Made by a program: the position numbers and the translations under genes
In this document: piece by piece, positions 46,721 through 57,622 of the stretch
How positions within the stretch are numbered: the stretch's first letter is position 1
How the letters are laid out: each line of letters starts with the position of its first letter
Notes under the pieces: model-generated
Database searches by the model: none
Seen by the model: only the letters and a program-made list of their open reading frames with translations
Told to the model about the DNA's origin: nothing
Assembly (NCBI RefSeq): GCF_008973755.1
Contig: NZ_WBOM01000002.1
Span: 248,001-312,000 of the forward strand
Direction of reading: 5' to 3'
Origin: Nitrincola alkalilacustris
GTDB lineage: Bacteria > Pseudomonadota > Gammaproteobacteria > Pseudomonadales > Balneatricaceae
DNA: 64,000 nt

Positions 46721-47691
46721 CAGATTACTCCCGCTTTCAGCATGTCATGCATATTGAGTGCGCCTATCGGGACACCCTGCTCATCCGTGACCAGTAATGC
46801 GTTGATCTTGCGCTCCTGCATCACTTTGAGTGCCTCGGCGGCCAGGGCGTGGGCCTTTACGGTGGTGCAGCCTACTGTCATGACATCAACGATGGCGGTG
46901 TGCTTGAGATCTATCTCCTGATCCAGTGTGCGCCTGAGGTCACCATCTGTAAAGATGCCCTGGAGCACTCCTTTGTCATCTGTGACAGCGGTCATGCCGA
47001 GGCGTTTGCGGGTGATCTCCATCAGTGCTTCGCGGATCGGCGTGGACAGGGTTACGCGTGGGATATCGTCACCACTGTGCATGATGTCTTCGACCCTCAG
47101 CAGCAGGCGCCGTCCGAGACTACCACCTGGGTGAGAGATGGCAAAATCCTCGGCACTGAAGCCACGGGCTTCAAGCAGTGCAATTGCCAGAGCATCACCC
47201 AGTACCAACTGAGCGGTTGTGCTGGAGGTCGGTGCCAGGTTGAGTGGGCAGGCTTCGCGCTCGATAGGGACATGCAGATTGATATCAGCAGTTCTTGCCA
47301 GGGTTGAGTCCGGGTTGGAAGTGATACTTATCAGGGGGGCGCCCATGCGCTTGATCAGTGGCAGTATGGTCACGACTTCGGAGGTTTCGCCGGAGTTTGA
47401 AATCGCAAGCACGACATCCTGCCCGGTGAACATGCCAAGATCACCATGGCTGGCTTCTCCCGGATGAACAAAGAACGCCGGGCTTCCTGTACTGGCCAGT
47501 GTGGCGGCGATCTTGTTGCCGATATGACCTGATTTACCCATACCGGTCACAATGATGCGGCCCTTGCACTGCATCAGTAGCTCGCAGGCATGGATAAAAG
47601 TCTCATTCAGGTGGTTCAACAGGAGATCAACCGCTTCCCGTTCAATCTCTATTGTACGCTTACCGGTTTCGAGAAAGTTGAATTCTGTCAT
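46720..47691 (-). CDS. kdsD: Arabinose-5-phosphate isomerase
   Basis: A 323-residue isomerase making arabinose-5-phosphate for Kdo. It has a SIS domain (about 40-175, GMGKSGHIGNKIAATLASTG) and two CBS domains (about 205-323, VEDIMHSGDDIP and IVDVMTVGCTTV). First gene of the kdsD-kdsC-lptCAB-rpoN series, divergent from mlaF. Confidence 0.97.
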   Translation of the reverse strand: MTEFNFLETGKRTIEIEREAVDLLLNHLNETFIHACELLMQCKGRIIVTGMGKSGHIGNKIAATLASTGSPAFFVHPGEASHGDLGMFTGQDVVLAISNSGETSEVVTILPLIKRMGAPLISITSNPDSTLARTADINLHVPIEREACPLNLAPTSSTTAQLVLGDALAIALLEARGFSAEDFAISHPGGSLGRRLLLRVEDIMHSGDDIPRVTLSTPIREALMEITRKRLGMTAVTDDKGVLQGIFTDGDLRRTLDQEIDLKHTAIVDVMTVGCTTVKAHALAAEALKVMQERKINALLVTDEQGVPIGALNMHDMLKAGVI

Positions 47692-48042
47692 GCAGTATCG
47701 GCTCGCCTCTCACTTGGCTTGAATCGGCTGCTCCACTGGAGCATTTCTTTAGTGACCGACAAGTTTACCCCAGCTAAGTCTCAGATCGTATCGGATTTGA
47801 TGAATTCACTCCAATTCGGGTGCTGATCATCTGTGAGTTGAACCTTCAGCTGATAATGACAGTCAACAAATGATGCAATCCCGGTTTTGCCATCTTCAGT
47901 TCAGGTTCAGATTCATCTGTCATGCTTTGGCGCCGGTGATTGTGCTGACTGGTAGTGTGTAAACCGTGCTGCATTTTAACTTGAGCCGCCTAATGATATA
48001 TTGGGCGGCTTTGTTGACAGTGATTGATAGGGTATTGCCAGA
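47692..48042. promoter_or_regulatory. Divergent kdsD/mlaF control region
   Basis: A 351-base gap with no gene. A small dyad GCTCC-ACT-GGAGC (47730-47742) is near kdsD. Near mlaF, a 7-bp dyad AGCCGCC/GGCGGCT (47984-47990 and 48004-48010) encloses a possible -10 TATATT (47997-48002), so a repressor site over the mla promoter, or a leader hairpin, is possible. The middle (about 47760-47960) shows nothing I recognise. Confidence 0.4.
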
Positions 48043-48888
48043 ATGGAAGCGGAAACCTCACAGGCTGCGGCTCCAGACATGCTCAAAGACATAATTATCG
48101 ATATCCGGGAACTCACCTTTTCACGTGGTGAGCGTATTATTTTTGATGGTGTGGATATCGCGATACCCCGTGGCAAAGTCACCGCCATCATGGGGCCATC
48201 CGGCAGTGGTAAAACAACCCTCCTGAAGCTGATCGGTGGCCAGCTTGCACCGGATCGGGGTCAGGTGCTGCTTGAGGGCAGCAATATCTCGCGCATGGGT
48301 CGTAATGAACTGTTCAAGGCTCGCGAGCGCATGGGTATGCTGTTTCAGAGCGGCGCTCTGTTCACAGATATGAGTGTATTCGACAATGTTGCCTTTCCCT
48401 TGAGAGTGCACAGTGATCTACCCGATGCAATGATTCGGGATATCGTATTGATGAAGCTGCAGGCTGTCGGTCTGCGTGGTGCGATCCACCTGATGCCCGC
48501 GGAGTTGTCTGGTGGCATGGCTCGTCGGGTTGCCCTGGCTCGCGCCATTGCGCTTGACCCGGACATAGTGATGTATGACGAGCCCTTTGCCGGACAGGAC
48601 CCGATAGCGATGGGGGTGCTGGTGAATCTGATCAAGCGGCTCAATCAGGCATTGGGCCACAGTAGTATCATCGTGTCGCACGATATTCAGGAAACTCTGT
48701 CGATTGCCGACTACATCTATATTCTGGCCGACGGCAGGGTGGCCGCGCATGGCACACCAGCCATGCTGCGTGATGTTGATTCAGCGCAGGTTCGTCAGTT
48801 TGTGCAGGGATTGCCGGATGGGCCTGTACCTTTCCATTATCCCGCACCTGACTTCATGCAGGATCTGTTGGGTGGGGAGATTAAATGA
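48043..48888 (+). CDS. mlaF: Mla phospholipid transporter ATPase
   Basis: A 281-residue ATPase of the MlaFEDB complex that keeps phospholipids out of the outer leaflet. Walker A is GPSGSGKTT, signature is [15 protein letters not shown], and Walker B is [13 protein letters not shown]. The N-terminal dozen residues may be non-native; MLKDIIID at 48079 is an alternative start. It overlaps mlaE by four bases. Confidence 0.96.
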   Translation: MEAETSQAAAPDMLKDIIIDIRELTFSRGERIIFDGVDIAIPRGKVTAIMGPSGSGKTTLLKLIGGQLAPDRGQVLLEGSNISRMGRNELFKARERMGMLFQSGALFTDMSVFDNVAFPLRVHSDLPDAMIRDIVLMKLQAVGLRGAIHLMPAELSGGMARRVALARAIALDPDIVMYDEPFAGQDPIAMGVLVNLIKRLNQALGHSSIIVSHDIQETLSIADYIYILADGRVAAHGTPAMLRDVDSAQVRQFVQGLPDGPVPFHYPAPDFMQDLLGGEIK

Positions 48889-49667
48889 TTGATCGAATAC
48901 AGCGGCTGGGACACAAAACCCTGTCGAAAGTGGCCGCTTTCGGGCGCTCCGGTCTGATATTGATGCATGCTCTGGTGGCTCGGCCTCAGCCGCTGGTGAT
49001 GCTTCCATTGCTGATCAAGCAGATCTACTTTGTTGGCGTGTTGTCTCTGGTGATCATCGTCGTGTCCGGCTTGTTTATCGGCATGGTACTGGGGCTTCAG
49101 GGTTATACGATCATGGTTGATTATGGATCGGAGCAGGCGGTCGGGCAGATGGTTGCCCTGAGTCTGCTGCGTGAGTTGGCACCGGTCGTGACGGCGCTGC
49201 TGTTTGCCGGTCGTGCCGGTTCAGCGCTGACGGCTGAGATAGGCCTGATGAAGGCGACCGAGCAGTTGGCGAGCCTGGAGATGATCGGTGTTGACCCCCT
49301 GCGCCGGATCATAGCGCCTCGCTTCTGGGCCGGTTTCATATGCCTGCCGCTTCTGTCGATGATATTTGCCGTGGTCGGAATCTGGGGATCGTCGCTGGTG
49401 GCTGTAGACTGGCTGGGGATCTACAGCGGTGCCTACTGGTCAAACATGCAGCAGGCAGTCGATTTTACAGACGATGTTCTCAATGGCGTGGTCAAGGCGG
49501 TGGTATTCGGTTTTATCGTGACCTGGGTGGCTGTCTATCAGGGGTATGACTGTATTCCGACATCCGAGGGCATCAGTCAGGCAACAACCCGTACAGTGGT
49601 TTACTCCTCCCTTGCTGTACTGGGAGCGGACTTTATTCTTACTGCATTGATGTTTGGAGATCTGTGA
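48885..49667 (+). CDS. mlaE: Mla phospholipid transporter permease
   Basis: A 260-residue permease of the MlaE family with an N-terminal interfacial helix and five hydrophobic segments. It shows [37 protein letters not shown] and [12 protein letters not shown]. It starts within the mlaF stop (ATGA). Confidence 0.97.
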   Translation: MIDRIQRLGHKTLSKVAAFGRSGLILMHALVARPQPLVMLPLLIKQIYFVGVLSLVIIVVSGLFIGMVLGLQGYTIMVDYGSEQAVGQMVALSLLRELAPVVTALLFAGRAGSALTAEIGLMKATEQLASLEMIGVDPLRRIIAPRFWAGFICLPLLSMIFAVVGIWGSSLVAVDWLGIYSGAYWSNMQQAVDFTDDVLNGVVKAVVFGFIVTWVAVYQGYDCIPTSEGISQATTRTVVYSSLAVLGADFILTALMFGDL

Positions 49668-49669
49668 CA

Positions 49670-50128
49670 ATGCGCATGCGTACAATGGAGATAGGTGTCG
49701 GGCTTTTCATGCTTCTTGGCTTTCTGGCTCTGATCGTGCTGGCACTGAATGTAAGTGGTCTGAATCTGACCAGCAAGGGGCAGGGCTACAAGGTCTATGC
49801 ACACTTTGAAAATATCGGCGGCCTGTCAACACGCGCCCGGGTATCGATGTCGGGTGTCCATATCGGCGAAGTGACTTCGATTCGTCTGGACCCAGACCTT
49901 CTGATGGCTGAGGTGGAGATGGAGATCAGGCCTGAGTTCAATTTTCTGAGCGTTGACAGCTCAGCCCAGATACTGACCTCGGGTTTGCTGGGGCAGCAGT
50001 ATATCGGGATCGTACCGGGTGGTGATGATGAATCCCTCCGGGATGGCAGTTTTATTTATGACACCCAGTCTGCTCTGGTCCTGGAGGATCTGATCGGACG
50101 GTTCCTGTTCAATCAAGTAAGCGAGTAG
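49670..50128 (+). CDS. mlaD: Mla MCE-domain lipid-binding protein
   Basis: A 152-residue bitopic protein with one membrane helix (VGLFMLLGFLALIVLALNV) and an MCE domain (about 38-118, YKVYAHFENIGGLSTRARV) that forms a hexameric ring on MlaE. ATG at 49670 has GGAG 10 nt upstream; GTG at 49664 lies across the mlaE stop. Confidence 0.96.
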   Translation: MRMRTMEIGVGLFMLLGFLALIVLALNVSGLNLTSKGQGYKVYAHFENIGGLSTRARVSMSGVHIGEVTSIRLDPDLLMAEVEMEIRPEFNFLSVDSSAQILTSGLLGQQYIGIVPGGDDESLRDGSFIYDTQSALVLEDLIGRFLFNQVSE

Positions 50129-50132
50129 CGGT

Positions 50133-50789
50133 ATGACTAAATATTTATCCCACAAGTTGCTGGTGCTGCTTTTGGCGTTTCTTCCTTTTCAGGTGATGGC
50201 AGTTCAGGAGGATTGGAAGGAGGCCAGTGCTGTGATTGAACAGGCCACCGAAAGAATGCTGGCAATGATGAAGGATGAAACGCTTTTGCAGGAAGCAAAT
50301 CGTGATCAGTTGCTGGGTGAAGTGGAAAATATCGTGGAAGAGGTAATCGACTTCGAGCACTTTGCGCGTCGTGTCATGGGGCGTTATGTCAGAACGGCGA
50401 CCGATGAAGAGATTCAACGCTTTGCCGATACGATCAAGTCGACGCTGATGCGGACCTACTCCCTGGCCATGGTGGGTTTTGAGGTGCGCAGCTACTCGAT
50501 TTCACCACCCAGAGCGCCGAGTCCCGAGCCAGGCATGCAGGTGGTCAATGTCACCGTTACTTCAGGTGATGGGCAGAGCTTCGAGCTGCTTTATTACATG
50601 CTGAAGCAGGAAAGTGGTTGGAAGCTGGTCAATGTAATGGTTGATGGTATCAACCTGCGTATTACCTTCCGTAATCAGTTTGCCGATATGTATCAGCGCA
50701 GCCGCAGCATTGGTGCCGTGATTGACAGCTGGGAAGAGCGGATTGCGGGTGCGGTTGAAGAGGTGCTCAATGGTGATGCCGAAGGTTGA
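50133..50789 (+). CDS. mlaC: Periplasmic phospholipid shuttle MlaC
   Basis: A 218-residue periplasmic protein with a signal peptide (LLVLLLAFLPFQVMAVQ). It carries the family motif DFEHFARRVMGRYVRTATDEE and LVNVMVDGINLRITFRNQF. It ferries phospholipids between the outer-membrane MlaA and the MlaFEDB complex. mlaA is not in the window. Confidence 0.96.
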   Translation: MTKYLSHKLLVLLLAFLPFQVMAVQEDWKEASAVIEQATERMLAMMKDETLLQEANRDQLLGEVENIVEEVIDFEHFARRVMGRYVRTATDEEIQRFADTIKSTLMRTYSLAMVGFEVRSYSISPPRAPSPEPGMQVVNVTVTSGDGQSFELLYYMLKQESGWKLVNVMVDGINLRITFRNQFADMYQRSRSIGAVIDSWEERIAGAVEEVLNGDAEG

Positions 50790-51069
50790 GGTCGGTGACG
50801 ATCGAGTCTTGAAGCTCAGTGGTGATCTGCTGTTTTCGACTGTGGTCACCCTGCGTGATGAATTGCTGCAGACGATAGCCAGTCAAGGTCAGGGGACGCT
50901 GATTCTGGATATGGCGGGTGTGCAGCGTGTTGACAGCTCTGCGCTCTCCTTGTGGCTCTGCTGTCAGAGGCAGGCAAAGAGTAGTGGCGGAGAGGTCACG
51001 ATTCGCAACCTGCCCAGTGATATGAGGTCGATTGCGGATCTGGTGGGGCTGGATGACTATCTGCATTGA
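50770..51069 (+). CDS. mlaB: STAS-domain Mla component
   Basis: A 99-residue STAS protein that binds MlaF and is needed for complex activity. The start ATG at 50770 overlaps mlaC and has AGAGG 6 nt upstream. The STAS serine/threonine pocket region is MAGVQRVDSSALSLWL. Last gene of mlaFEDCB, followed by a strong terminator. Confidence 0.93.
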   Translation: MVMPKVEVGDDRVLKLSGDLLFSTVVTLRDELLQTIASQGQGTLILDMAGVQRVDSSALSLWLCCQRQAKSSGGEVTIRNLPSDMRSIADLVGLDDYLH

Positions 51070-51080
51070 TTCCCGATCCG

Positions 51081-51117
51081 GGGCTGAACAGGCATAATCG
51101 CCTTTTCAGCCCTTTTT
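51081..51117 (+). terminator. mla operon intrinsic terminator
   Basis: An 8-bp outer stem GGGCTGAA/TTCAGCCC with an inner AGGC/GCCT hairpin is followed directly by TTTTT. It separates the mla operon from ibaG-murA. Confidence 0.88.
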
Positions 51118-51171
51118 CGTTATTATGCGTGCCACAGTAATATTGAGTCACAGAGTATTTGGAGTTCTCCC

Positions 51172-51411
51172 ATGCAAGCCCAAGAGGTTAAGCAGATTAT
51201 CGAAAGTCAGCTGGAAGGCTGTCAGGTCATTACGGCAGGCGAGGGGTGTGATTTTCAGATCACGGTCATAGGTGAGATGTTTGCCGGTCTTTCTCCCGTG
51301 AAGAAGCAGCAGCGCGTTTATGCCTGCCTCCAGGATCAGATTGCCAGTGGTGCTATTCATGCCATCACGATTAAAACCTACACGCCTGAACAGTGGCAAG
51401 CACTGAACTGA
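51172..51411 (+). CDS. ibaG: BolA-family protein IbaG
   Basis: A 79-residue BolA-like protein (FAGLSPVKKQQRVYACLQD and the conserved histidine in GAIHAITIKTYTPEQW). With monothiol glutaredoxin it takes part in iron-sulfur handling. It lies 24 bases before murA, the usual pairing. Confidence 0.94.
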   Translation: MQAQEVKQIIESQLEGCQVITAGEGCDFQITVIGEMFAGLSPVKKQQRVYACLQDQIASGAIHAITIKTYTPEQWQALN

Positions 51412-52698
<1,287 letters not shown>

Positions 52699-52717
52699 CA
52701 TCAGAGACGAGATCCGA

Positions 52718-53362
52718 ATGAAACAACAGCTGACTATTGCTCTGTCCAAGGGCCGTATACTGGAAGAGACGCTGCCACTGCTGGCAGCGGCTGATATCGT
52801 ACCGGCTGAAGATATCTTCAGCAGTCGCAAGCTGATTTTTGATACCAATCATGCCCATATCAAGCTGCTGGTCATTCGTGCCACTGATGTTCCCACCTAT
52901 GTCGAATATGGTGGAGCAGATATGGGTGTATCCGGTAAGGATGTGCTGCTGGAGCATGGCGGCAGTGGCTTGTATGAGCCGCTGGATCTCGAAATAGCCT
53001 GTTGCAAATTGATGGTAGCGGGGATGGCAGGTGCCAGACCTGTTGATGGGCGCATGCGTGTGGCGACCAAATTCGTCAAGGTGACGCGTGATTATTACGC
53101 CCGCCTGGGTGCTCAGGTGGATATCATCAAGCTTTATGGTGCCATGGAGCTGGCTCCGATCATGGGGCTGGCGGATCGCATCGTGGATATTGTGGATACC
53201 GGCAATACTCTGCGTGCCAACGGGCTGGAACCGATGGAGCATATTGCCGATATCAGTTCGCGTCTGGTGGTGGGGCAGCCGGCGATGAAAATGAAATATG
53301 ACCTGATCCAGCCGATACTGGAGAAACTGACAGCAGCCGTTGTGGCCAAGCGAGGTGGTTGA
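52718..53362 (+). CDS. hisG: ATP phosphoribosyltransferase, short form
   Basis: A 214-residue catalytic subunit ([22 protein letters not shown]) for the first step of histidine synthesis. The short form lacks the C-terminal ACT domain and needs HisZ, which is not in this window. A longer frame from 52631 would overlap murA and is rejected. It overlaps nothing and sits one base before hisD. Confidence 0.97.
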   Translation: MKQQLTIALSKGRILEETLPLLAAADIVPAEDIFSSRKLIFDTNHAHIKLLVIRATDVPTYVEYGGADMGVSGKDVLLEHGGSGLYEPLDLEIACCKLMVAGMAGARPVDGRMRVATKFVKVTRDYYARLGAQVDIIKLYGAMELAPIMGLADRIVDIVDTGNTLRANGLEPMEHIADISSRLVVGQPAMKMKYDLIQPILEKLTAAVVAKRGG

Positions 53363-53363
53363 G

Positions 53364-54674
53364 ATGAGTCAGAGCAGCATAACCCGTCTGAATAGCCGAC
53401 AGAGCGACTTCGACACCCGGCTGAACGAGCTTCTGGCCTGGGAGAGCGTGTCGGATAAGAAGGTCAATCAGATCGTGGAAGAGGTACTGGAGAGGGTCAA
53501 GCGTGATGGTGATTCGGCTCTGGTTGAGTACACGAATCGCTTCGATCGCATGCAGGCATCCAGTATGGCTGAACTGGAGATAGGTGCAGACCGTCTGCAG
53601 CAGTCTCTTAACGATCTTCCAGCGGATCAGCGTGCTGCGCTGGAACAGGCAGCGGCGCGTATCCGTGATTATCATCAGCGCCAGCTGGGGGAGTCCTGGC
53701 AGTATACCGAAGCTGATGGCACCCTGCTGGGGCAGAAGGTCACGCCTATGGATCGTGTCGGGATCTATGTGCCCGGTGGCAAGGCCGCGTATCCCTCCTC
53801 GGTACTGATGAATGCCATTCCCGCAAAAGTGGCGGGCGTTGCCGAGATCATCATGGTTGTCCCTACGCCTGATGGCAAGGTGAATGAACTGGTGCTGGCT
53901 GCTGCTGCTCTGGCCGGTGTTGATCGTGTGTTTACCCTGGGGGGCGCGCAGGCGGTTGCAGCACTTGCCTATGGTACCGAAACGGTACCCCGCGTTGACA
54001 AAATCGTCGGCCCCGGGAATATCTTTGTTGCGACGGCCAAGCGCGCGGTTTTCGGTGCGGTCGGTATCGATATGATTGCCGGTCCGTCGGAAATTCTGGT
54101 GATCTGCGATGGTCAGACAGACCCCGACTGGATTGCGATGGATCTCTTTTCTCAGGCTGAACATGATGAAGACGCACAATCGATTCTGATCTCGCCGGAC
54201 AGTGGCTTTATCGATCGTGTTGAAGCCAGTATCGCTAAGCTGCTGCCTACCATGGAGCGTCGCGAGATTATCGAAGTGTCATTGCGTGAGCGTGGCATGC
54301 TGATCGAGGTGGCTGATCTGGACGAAGCGGCAGCCCTGAGCAATCGTATAGCCCCGGAGCATCTGGAGCTGTCTGTGGCTGATCCGCAATCCCTTTTGCC
54401 GCAGATCCGTCATGCTGGTGCAATCTTCATGGGGCGTTATACGGCTGAGTCTCTGGGTGATTACTGTGCAGGACCCAACCATGTGTTACCGACATCCGGT
54501 ACGGCACGTTTCTCATCGCCCCTTGGGGTTTATGATTTCCAGAAGCGCTCTTCGCTGATCATGTTTTCAGCTCAGGGCGCATCCGAGATGGGTAAGGTTG
54601 CATCTGTGTTGGCGCGGGGGGAAAGTCTCACTGCGCATGCCCGCTCTGCTGAATACCGGATTCTGGATAAGTGA
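53364..54674 (+). CDS. hisD: Histidinol dehydrogenase
   Basis: A 436-residue NAD-dependent enzyme for the last two steps of histidine synthesis. It has [37 protein letters not shown] and [23 protein letters not shown] with the zinc and catalytic residues. In Pseudomonas hisC follows; here the gene ends in a tandem repeat and a convergent protease gene. Confidence 0.97.
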   Translation: MSQSSITRLNSRQSDFDTRLNELLAWESVSDKKVNQIVEEVLERVKRDGDSALVEYTNRFDRMQASSMAELEIGADRLQQSLNDLPADQRAALEQAAARIRDYHQRQLGESWQYTEADGTLLGQKVTPMDRVGIYVPGGKAAYPSSVLMNAIPAKVAGVAEIIMVVPTPDGKVNELVLAAAALAGVDRVFTLGGAQAVAALAYGTETVPRVDKIVGPGNIFVATAKRAVFGAVGIDMIAGPSEILVICDGQTDPDWIAMDLFSQAEHDEDAQSILISPDSGFIDRVEASIAKLLPTMERREIIEVSLRERGMLIEVADLDEAAALSNRIAPEHLELSVADPQSLLPQIRHAGAIFMGRYTAESLGDYCAGPNHVLPTSGTARFSSPLGVYDFQKRSSLIMFSAQGASEMGKVASVLARGESLTAHARSAEYRILDK

Positions 54675-54712
54675 TTCTGGATAAGTGATTGTGGATAAGT
54701 GATTGTGGATAA
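54663..54712. repeat. Tandem 14-bp repeats containing DnaA-box-like sequences
   Basis: The unit TGGATAAGTGATT with a variable first base repeats with a 14-base period three times plus a partial fourth. The first copy contains the hisD stop. Copies three and four contain TGTGGATAA (54690-54698 and 54704-54712), the exact reverse complement of the DnaA box TTATCCACA. Copies one and two have TCTGGATAA, one base off. It may be a simple duplication of the hisD end. Confidence 0.8.
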
Positions 54713-54751
54713 ATAGTGTCCTGGGGCTTGTTCTTCAAATCCCGGCCTCCG

Positions 54752-54793
54752 GCTGAGTTCATACAGGCATACAGTACTGTATGATAGCTCAGC
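54752..54793. terminator. Composite palindrome between convergent hisD and degS
   Basis: A perfect 16-bp palindrome CATACAGTACTGTATG (54768-54783) is enclosed by GCTGAG/CTCAGC (54752-54757 and 54788-54793). It overlaps the stop codon of the minus-strand protease. It may be a bidirectional terminator without a T-tract, or an operator or REP-like unit. Confidence 0.45.
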
Positions 54794-55937
54794 GGGTGGG
54801 TGGTCGCTCACCGATGGTGGCAATGACAGACATCTCTCGGCCGTTGCGCAGCACGGCCAGAGAGGTCTGCTGACCGGGTTTGAAGCGCGCAATGCGATTC
54901 ATTGATGTTCTGCTGTCTTCAACCGGATGGCTGTCAATCTCCAGCAGAATGTCGCCAGGCTGCAGACCGGCCAGATGTGCCGGGCTGTCCCTGAAAATAC
55001 CGGCTATCAATATGCCGCGCCGTGCGCCAAGTCCGAACGACTCTGCCAGATGGGGAGTCATCTCCTGTATTTCGATTCCCAGCCAGCCACGAATCACTCG
55101 TCCATGTTCGATCAGATCCTGCATCACCTGTCTGGCGATGGAGGAGGGGATGGCGAAGCCGATACCGTGTGATCCACCCGACTGCGAAAAAATTGCCGTG
55201 TTGATGCCCAGCAGATTGCCTTCGGTATCGATCAGTGCGCCGCCCGAATTACCGGGATTGATAGCCGCATCTGTCTGAATGAAGTTCTCATAGGTGCTGA
55301 GCCCGATACTGTTACGTCCCAGTGCGCTGATGATGCCCATCGTAACCGTCTGGCCAACACCGAAAGGGTTGCCTATGGCCAGTACGAGATCACCGACACG
55401 CTGCTCATCCGAGGTGTTGAGCGTGATGCTGGGAAGGTCGGTCAGATTGATTCTGAGTACTGCAAGGTCTGTTTCCGGGTCTGTACCTATGACGCTGGCC
55501 AAAGCTTCACGCCCATCCTGAAGTGATACCACGATACTGTCGGCACCACTGATGACGTGATTGTTGGTGACCACATAACCCTGGGGGCTGAGAATGACGC
55601 CGGAGCCGAGACTGGATTCGATACGCTCGCTTGAGGGTAGCCGGTCATGGTTGAAAAACTGCCGGAACAGTGGATCATTGAACAGAGGGTTGGCTTGCTG
55701 GCGAACAATGGTTCGGGTATTGATGTTGACCACGGCCGGTGCAGCACTGGCGACGGCGTCAGCAAACGATAACCCCCCCGACATGGCCAGTGTGTTCAGG
55801 GTCTCGCGCGACTGGGTCTCACGAATTTCAACAGTGGTGATCTGGGGGGCCAGTATCTCTGGCTTCAGCTGTAGTATCAGCAGTGCAGCCAGTATTCCGG
55901 TTATAATGGGCCAGCCTAGAAAGGTGAGTTTGCGCAT
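54789..55937 (-). CDS. degS: DegS/AlgW-type serine protease
   Basis: A 382-residue inner-membrane HtrA protease with an N-terminal membrane anchor (about 5-23), a trypsin-like domain with H in TNNHVISGAD, D in DLAVLRI and S in GNSGGALID, and one PDZ domain (about 285-375). It senses misfolded outer-membrane proteins and starts cleavage of the anti-sigma factor in the sigma-E pathway. The order hisD-(hisC)-algW matches Pseudomonas, so the AlgW name is equally fitting. Confidence 0.94.
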   Translation of the reverse strand: MRKLTFLGWPIITGILAALLILQLKPEILAPQITTVEIRETQSRETLNTLAMSGGLSFADAVASAAPAVVNINTRTIVRQQANPLFNDPLFRQFFNHDRLPSSERIESSLGSGVILSPQGYVVTNNHVISGADSIVVSLQDGREALASVIGTDPETDLAVLRINLTDLPSITLNTSDEQRVGDLVLAIGNPFGVGQTVTMGIISALGRNSIGLSTYENFIQTDAAINPGNSGGALIDTEGNLLGINTAIFSQSGGSHGIGFAIPSSIARQVMQDLIEHGRVIRGWLGIEIQEMTPHLAESFGLGARRGILIAGIFRDSPAHLAGLQPGDILLEIDSHPVEDSRTSMNRIARFKPGQQTSLAVLRNGREMSVIATIGERPPTR

Positions 55938-56004
55938 TGATCTCTATCATATGTGTAAATGATTATATTATACGGACATGCTATCAGAATTGGGAATCGG
56001 CTTT

Positions 56005-56775
56005 ATGCAGAATATGACGATTACAACGACCGAACTGGTCAGATACTGTGACACGCTGCTTCAGGCAGGGCGCTTTCGTGACTACTGTCCGAATGGTCTG
56101 CAGGTTGAAGGCAGGCCGGAAGTCGGGCGTATCATGACTGGAGTGACAGCCTGTCAGGCGCTGCTGGATGAAGCCGTCAAGTGGAAGGCTGATCTGCTTC
56201 TGGTGCATCACGGCTATTTCTGGAAGGGTGAGTCCGAGGCTGTTTGCGGAATCAAGCGCAAGCGTCTGAAAACACTTCTGCAGCAGGATATCAATCTTGT
56301 GGCTTATCACCTGCCCCTGGATGCTCATCCAGAGCTTGGCAATAATGCGCGTCTGGCCAAGCGGCTTGGTATTGAGGTGGATGGTACACTTGAGCCGGAT
56401 AATCCGTTGGCGATAGGCAATATCGGTTCTCTGACTCAGTCGATAGCGCTTGAGCAGTTTACCCATCGTGTGACTGAGGCACTCAGCAGAAAGCCTCAGG
56501 TGATCAGCGGTGGTGCGCATCCTGTGCAGCGAGTGGCCTGGTGTACGGGGTCTGCAGAGCGCTATATCGAGCAGGCGCTGGCTGCTGGGGCTGATACCTA
56601 TATCAGTGGTGAGATATCAGAACCGGTGGTGCATTTTGCGCGCGAGGCGGGTATTCACTATATCGGTGCTGGCCATCATGCCACGGAACGCTACGGTGTC
56701 CAGGCACTTGGCGCCCATCTGGCACGTCATTTTGGCCTTGAACACCGTTTTGTGGATATTGATAATCCCGTTTGA
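56005..56775 (+). CDS. Nif3-like dinuclear metal protein
   Basis: A 256-residue protein of the Nif3/YbgI family (DUF34). The metal-binding motifs are LLVHHGYFWKG, AYHLPLDAHPELGNN and GAGHHATERYG. Its activity is uncertain; GTP cyclohydrolase type 1 naming in databases is a weak inference. ATG at 56005 is chosen because upstream codons do not look conserved; ATG at 56014 is possible. It is convergent with the YhcB-like gene, 4 bases apart. Confidence 0.92.
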   Translation: MQNMTITTTELVRYCDTLLQAGRFRDYCPNGLQVEGRPEVGRIMTGVTACQALLDEAVKWKADLLLVHHGYFWKGESEAVCGIKRKRLKTLLQQDINLVAYHLPLDAHPELGNNARLAKRLGIEVDGTLEPDNPLAIGNIGSLTQSIALEQFTHRVTEALSRKPQVISGGAHPVQRVAWCTGSAERYIEQALAAGADTYISGEISEPVVHFAREAGIHYIGAGHHATERYGVQALGAHLARHFGLEHRFVDIDNPV

Positions 56776-56779
56776 ACTA

Positions 56780-57379
56780 TCAGTGAACTGTGCGCTTGTC
56801 AGTCTCTTCACTTTCGTTAGTGTCAGATGAGGCAAGGTCTGGAATAGGGTTTTCCACCTTGTCGGCACTCTTTTTCAAACCGTAGCGATCAGAGAGGGTG
56901 CCCTCGTCTTCTGGCTTTTTGGGTGCGTAGTCGCGAGGCGGTTCGACATGAGGCTCTGTTTCATCTGCGGCGTCGGGCTGTGCAACAGGGGATCCGGGCT
57001 TTTCTGCAGCCTTCTGAGGCGCTTCAGCGGTTGCTTTATCAGTCTGCTTCAGGCTTTCAACCAGTTGCTGCGGTTGCAAGGGCGCCTTGAGTGCATTGCC
57101 TGCAGGCTGCCCGGGGCATAATGTCTGTGCGCTGCTGGCCAGATGCTGATGAACCTTGCGGTAGTTGTCGGTCAGCTCATTGACCAGGCTGGCAGTCTGT
57201 TCGAAATGGCTGGTGACATCCTTCTTGTACTTATCCATTTCCTGACGAGTGGCGGTCAACTCCTCTTCCAGTTTACGCTTCTGCTGTTCAGCATCACCTG
57301 ACCTGCCGATCAGATATCCTATCAGGGCGCCGACAGCCAGTGCCGCTGCTGCAATGATCCAGATGTTCTCCAGTTCCAC
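56780..57379 (-). CDS. zapG: ZapG/YhcB-like cell-envelope protein (DUF1043)
   Basis: A 199-residue protein with an N-terminal membrane helix (IWIIAAAALAVGALIGYLIGR), a coiled coil (about 30-90) and a long disordered, acidic and proline-rich tail. GTG at 57379 is preferred because AGAGGA lies 6-7 nt upstream; an earlier GTG at 57403 would include that site. YhcB homologues link elongation and division. The tail is longer than in enterics. Confidence 0.88.
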   Translation of the reverse strand: MELENIWIIAAAALAVGALIGYLIGRSGDAEQQKRKLEEELTATRQEMDKYKKDVTSHFEQTASLVNELTDNYRKVHQHLASSAQTLCPGQPAGNALKAPLQPQQLVESLKQTDKATAEAPQKAAEKPGSPVAQPDAADETEPHVEPPRDYAPKKPEDEGTLSDRYGLKKSADKVENPIPDLASSDTNESEETDKRTVH

Positions 57380-57622
57380 AAGCTTTCCTCTTATAATATG
57401 CACTTTATCATCATGATCAGACTGTAAAAAAGCTGATACATGGACTGATAATGCCTAATATATGGCGCTGAGGCAATTGGCTGATTGAATTGAGCGCTTT
57501 TGTAGGCAATCGACAGCTATACTGTCAGTCAGATGCCGTGGTTGTAAATTGATGTTGTGAGTCGATAAGTAAGTCATAGTTCTCCGAATCAGACAGGGAT
57601 GTCACTGTATGAGTGAGCCGTC

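Noticed and set aside
54663-54712. CRISPR array
   Set aside because: Repeats are 14 bases, directly adjacent, with no spacers and no cas genes.
54768-54783. LexA box for the 16-bp palindrome
   Set aside because: LexA boxes need CTGT-N8-ACAG; here the order is ACAG then CTGT.
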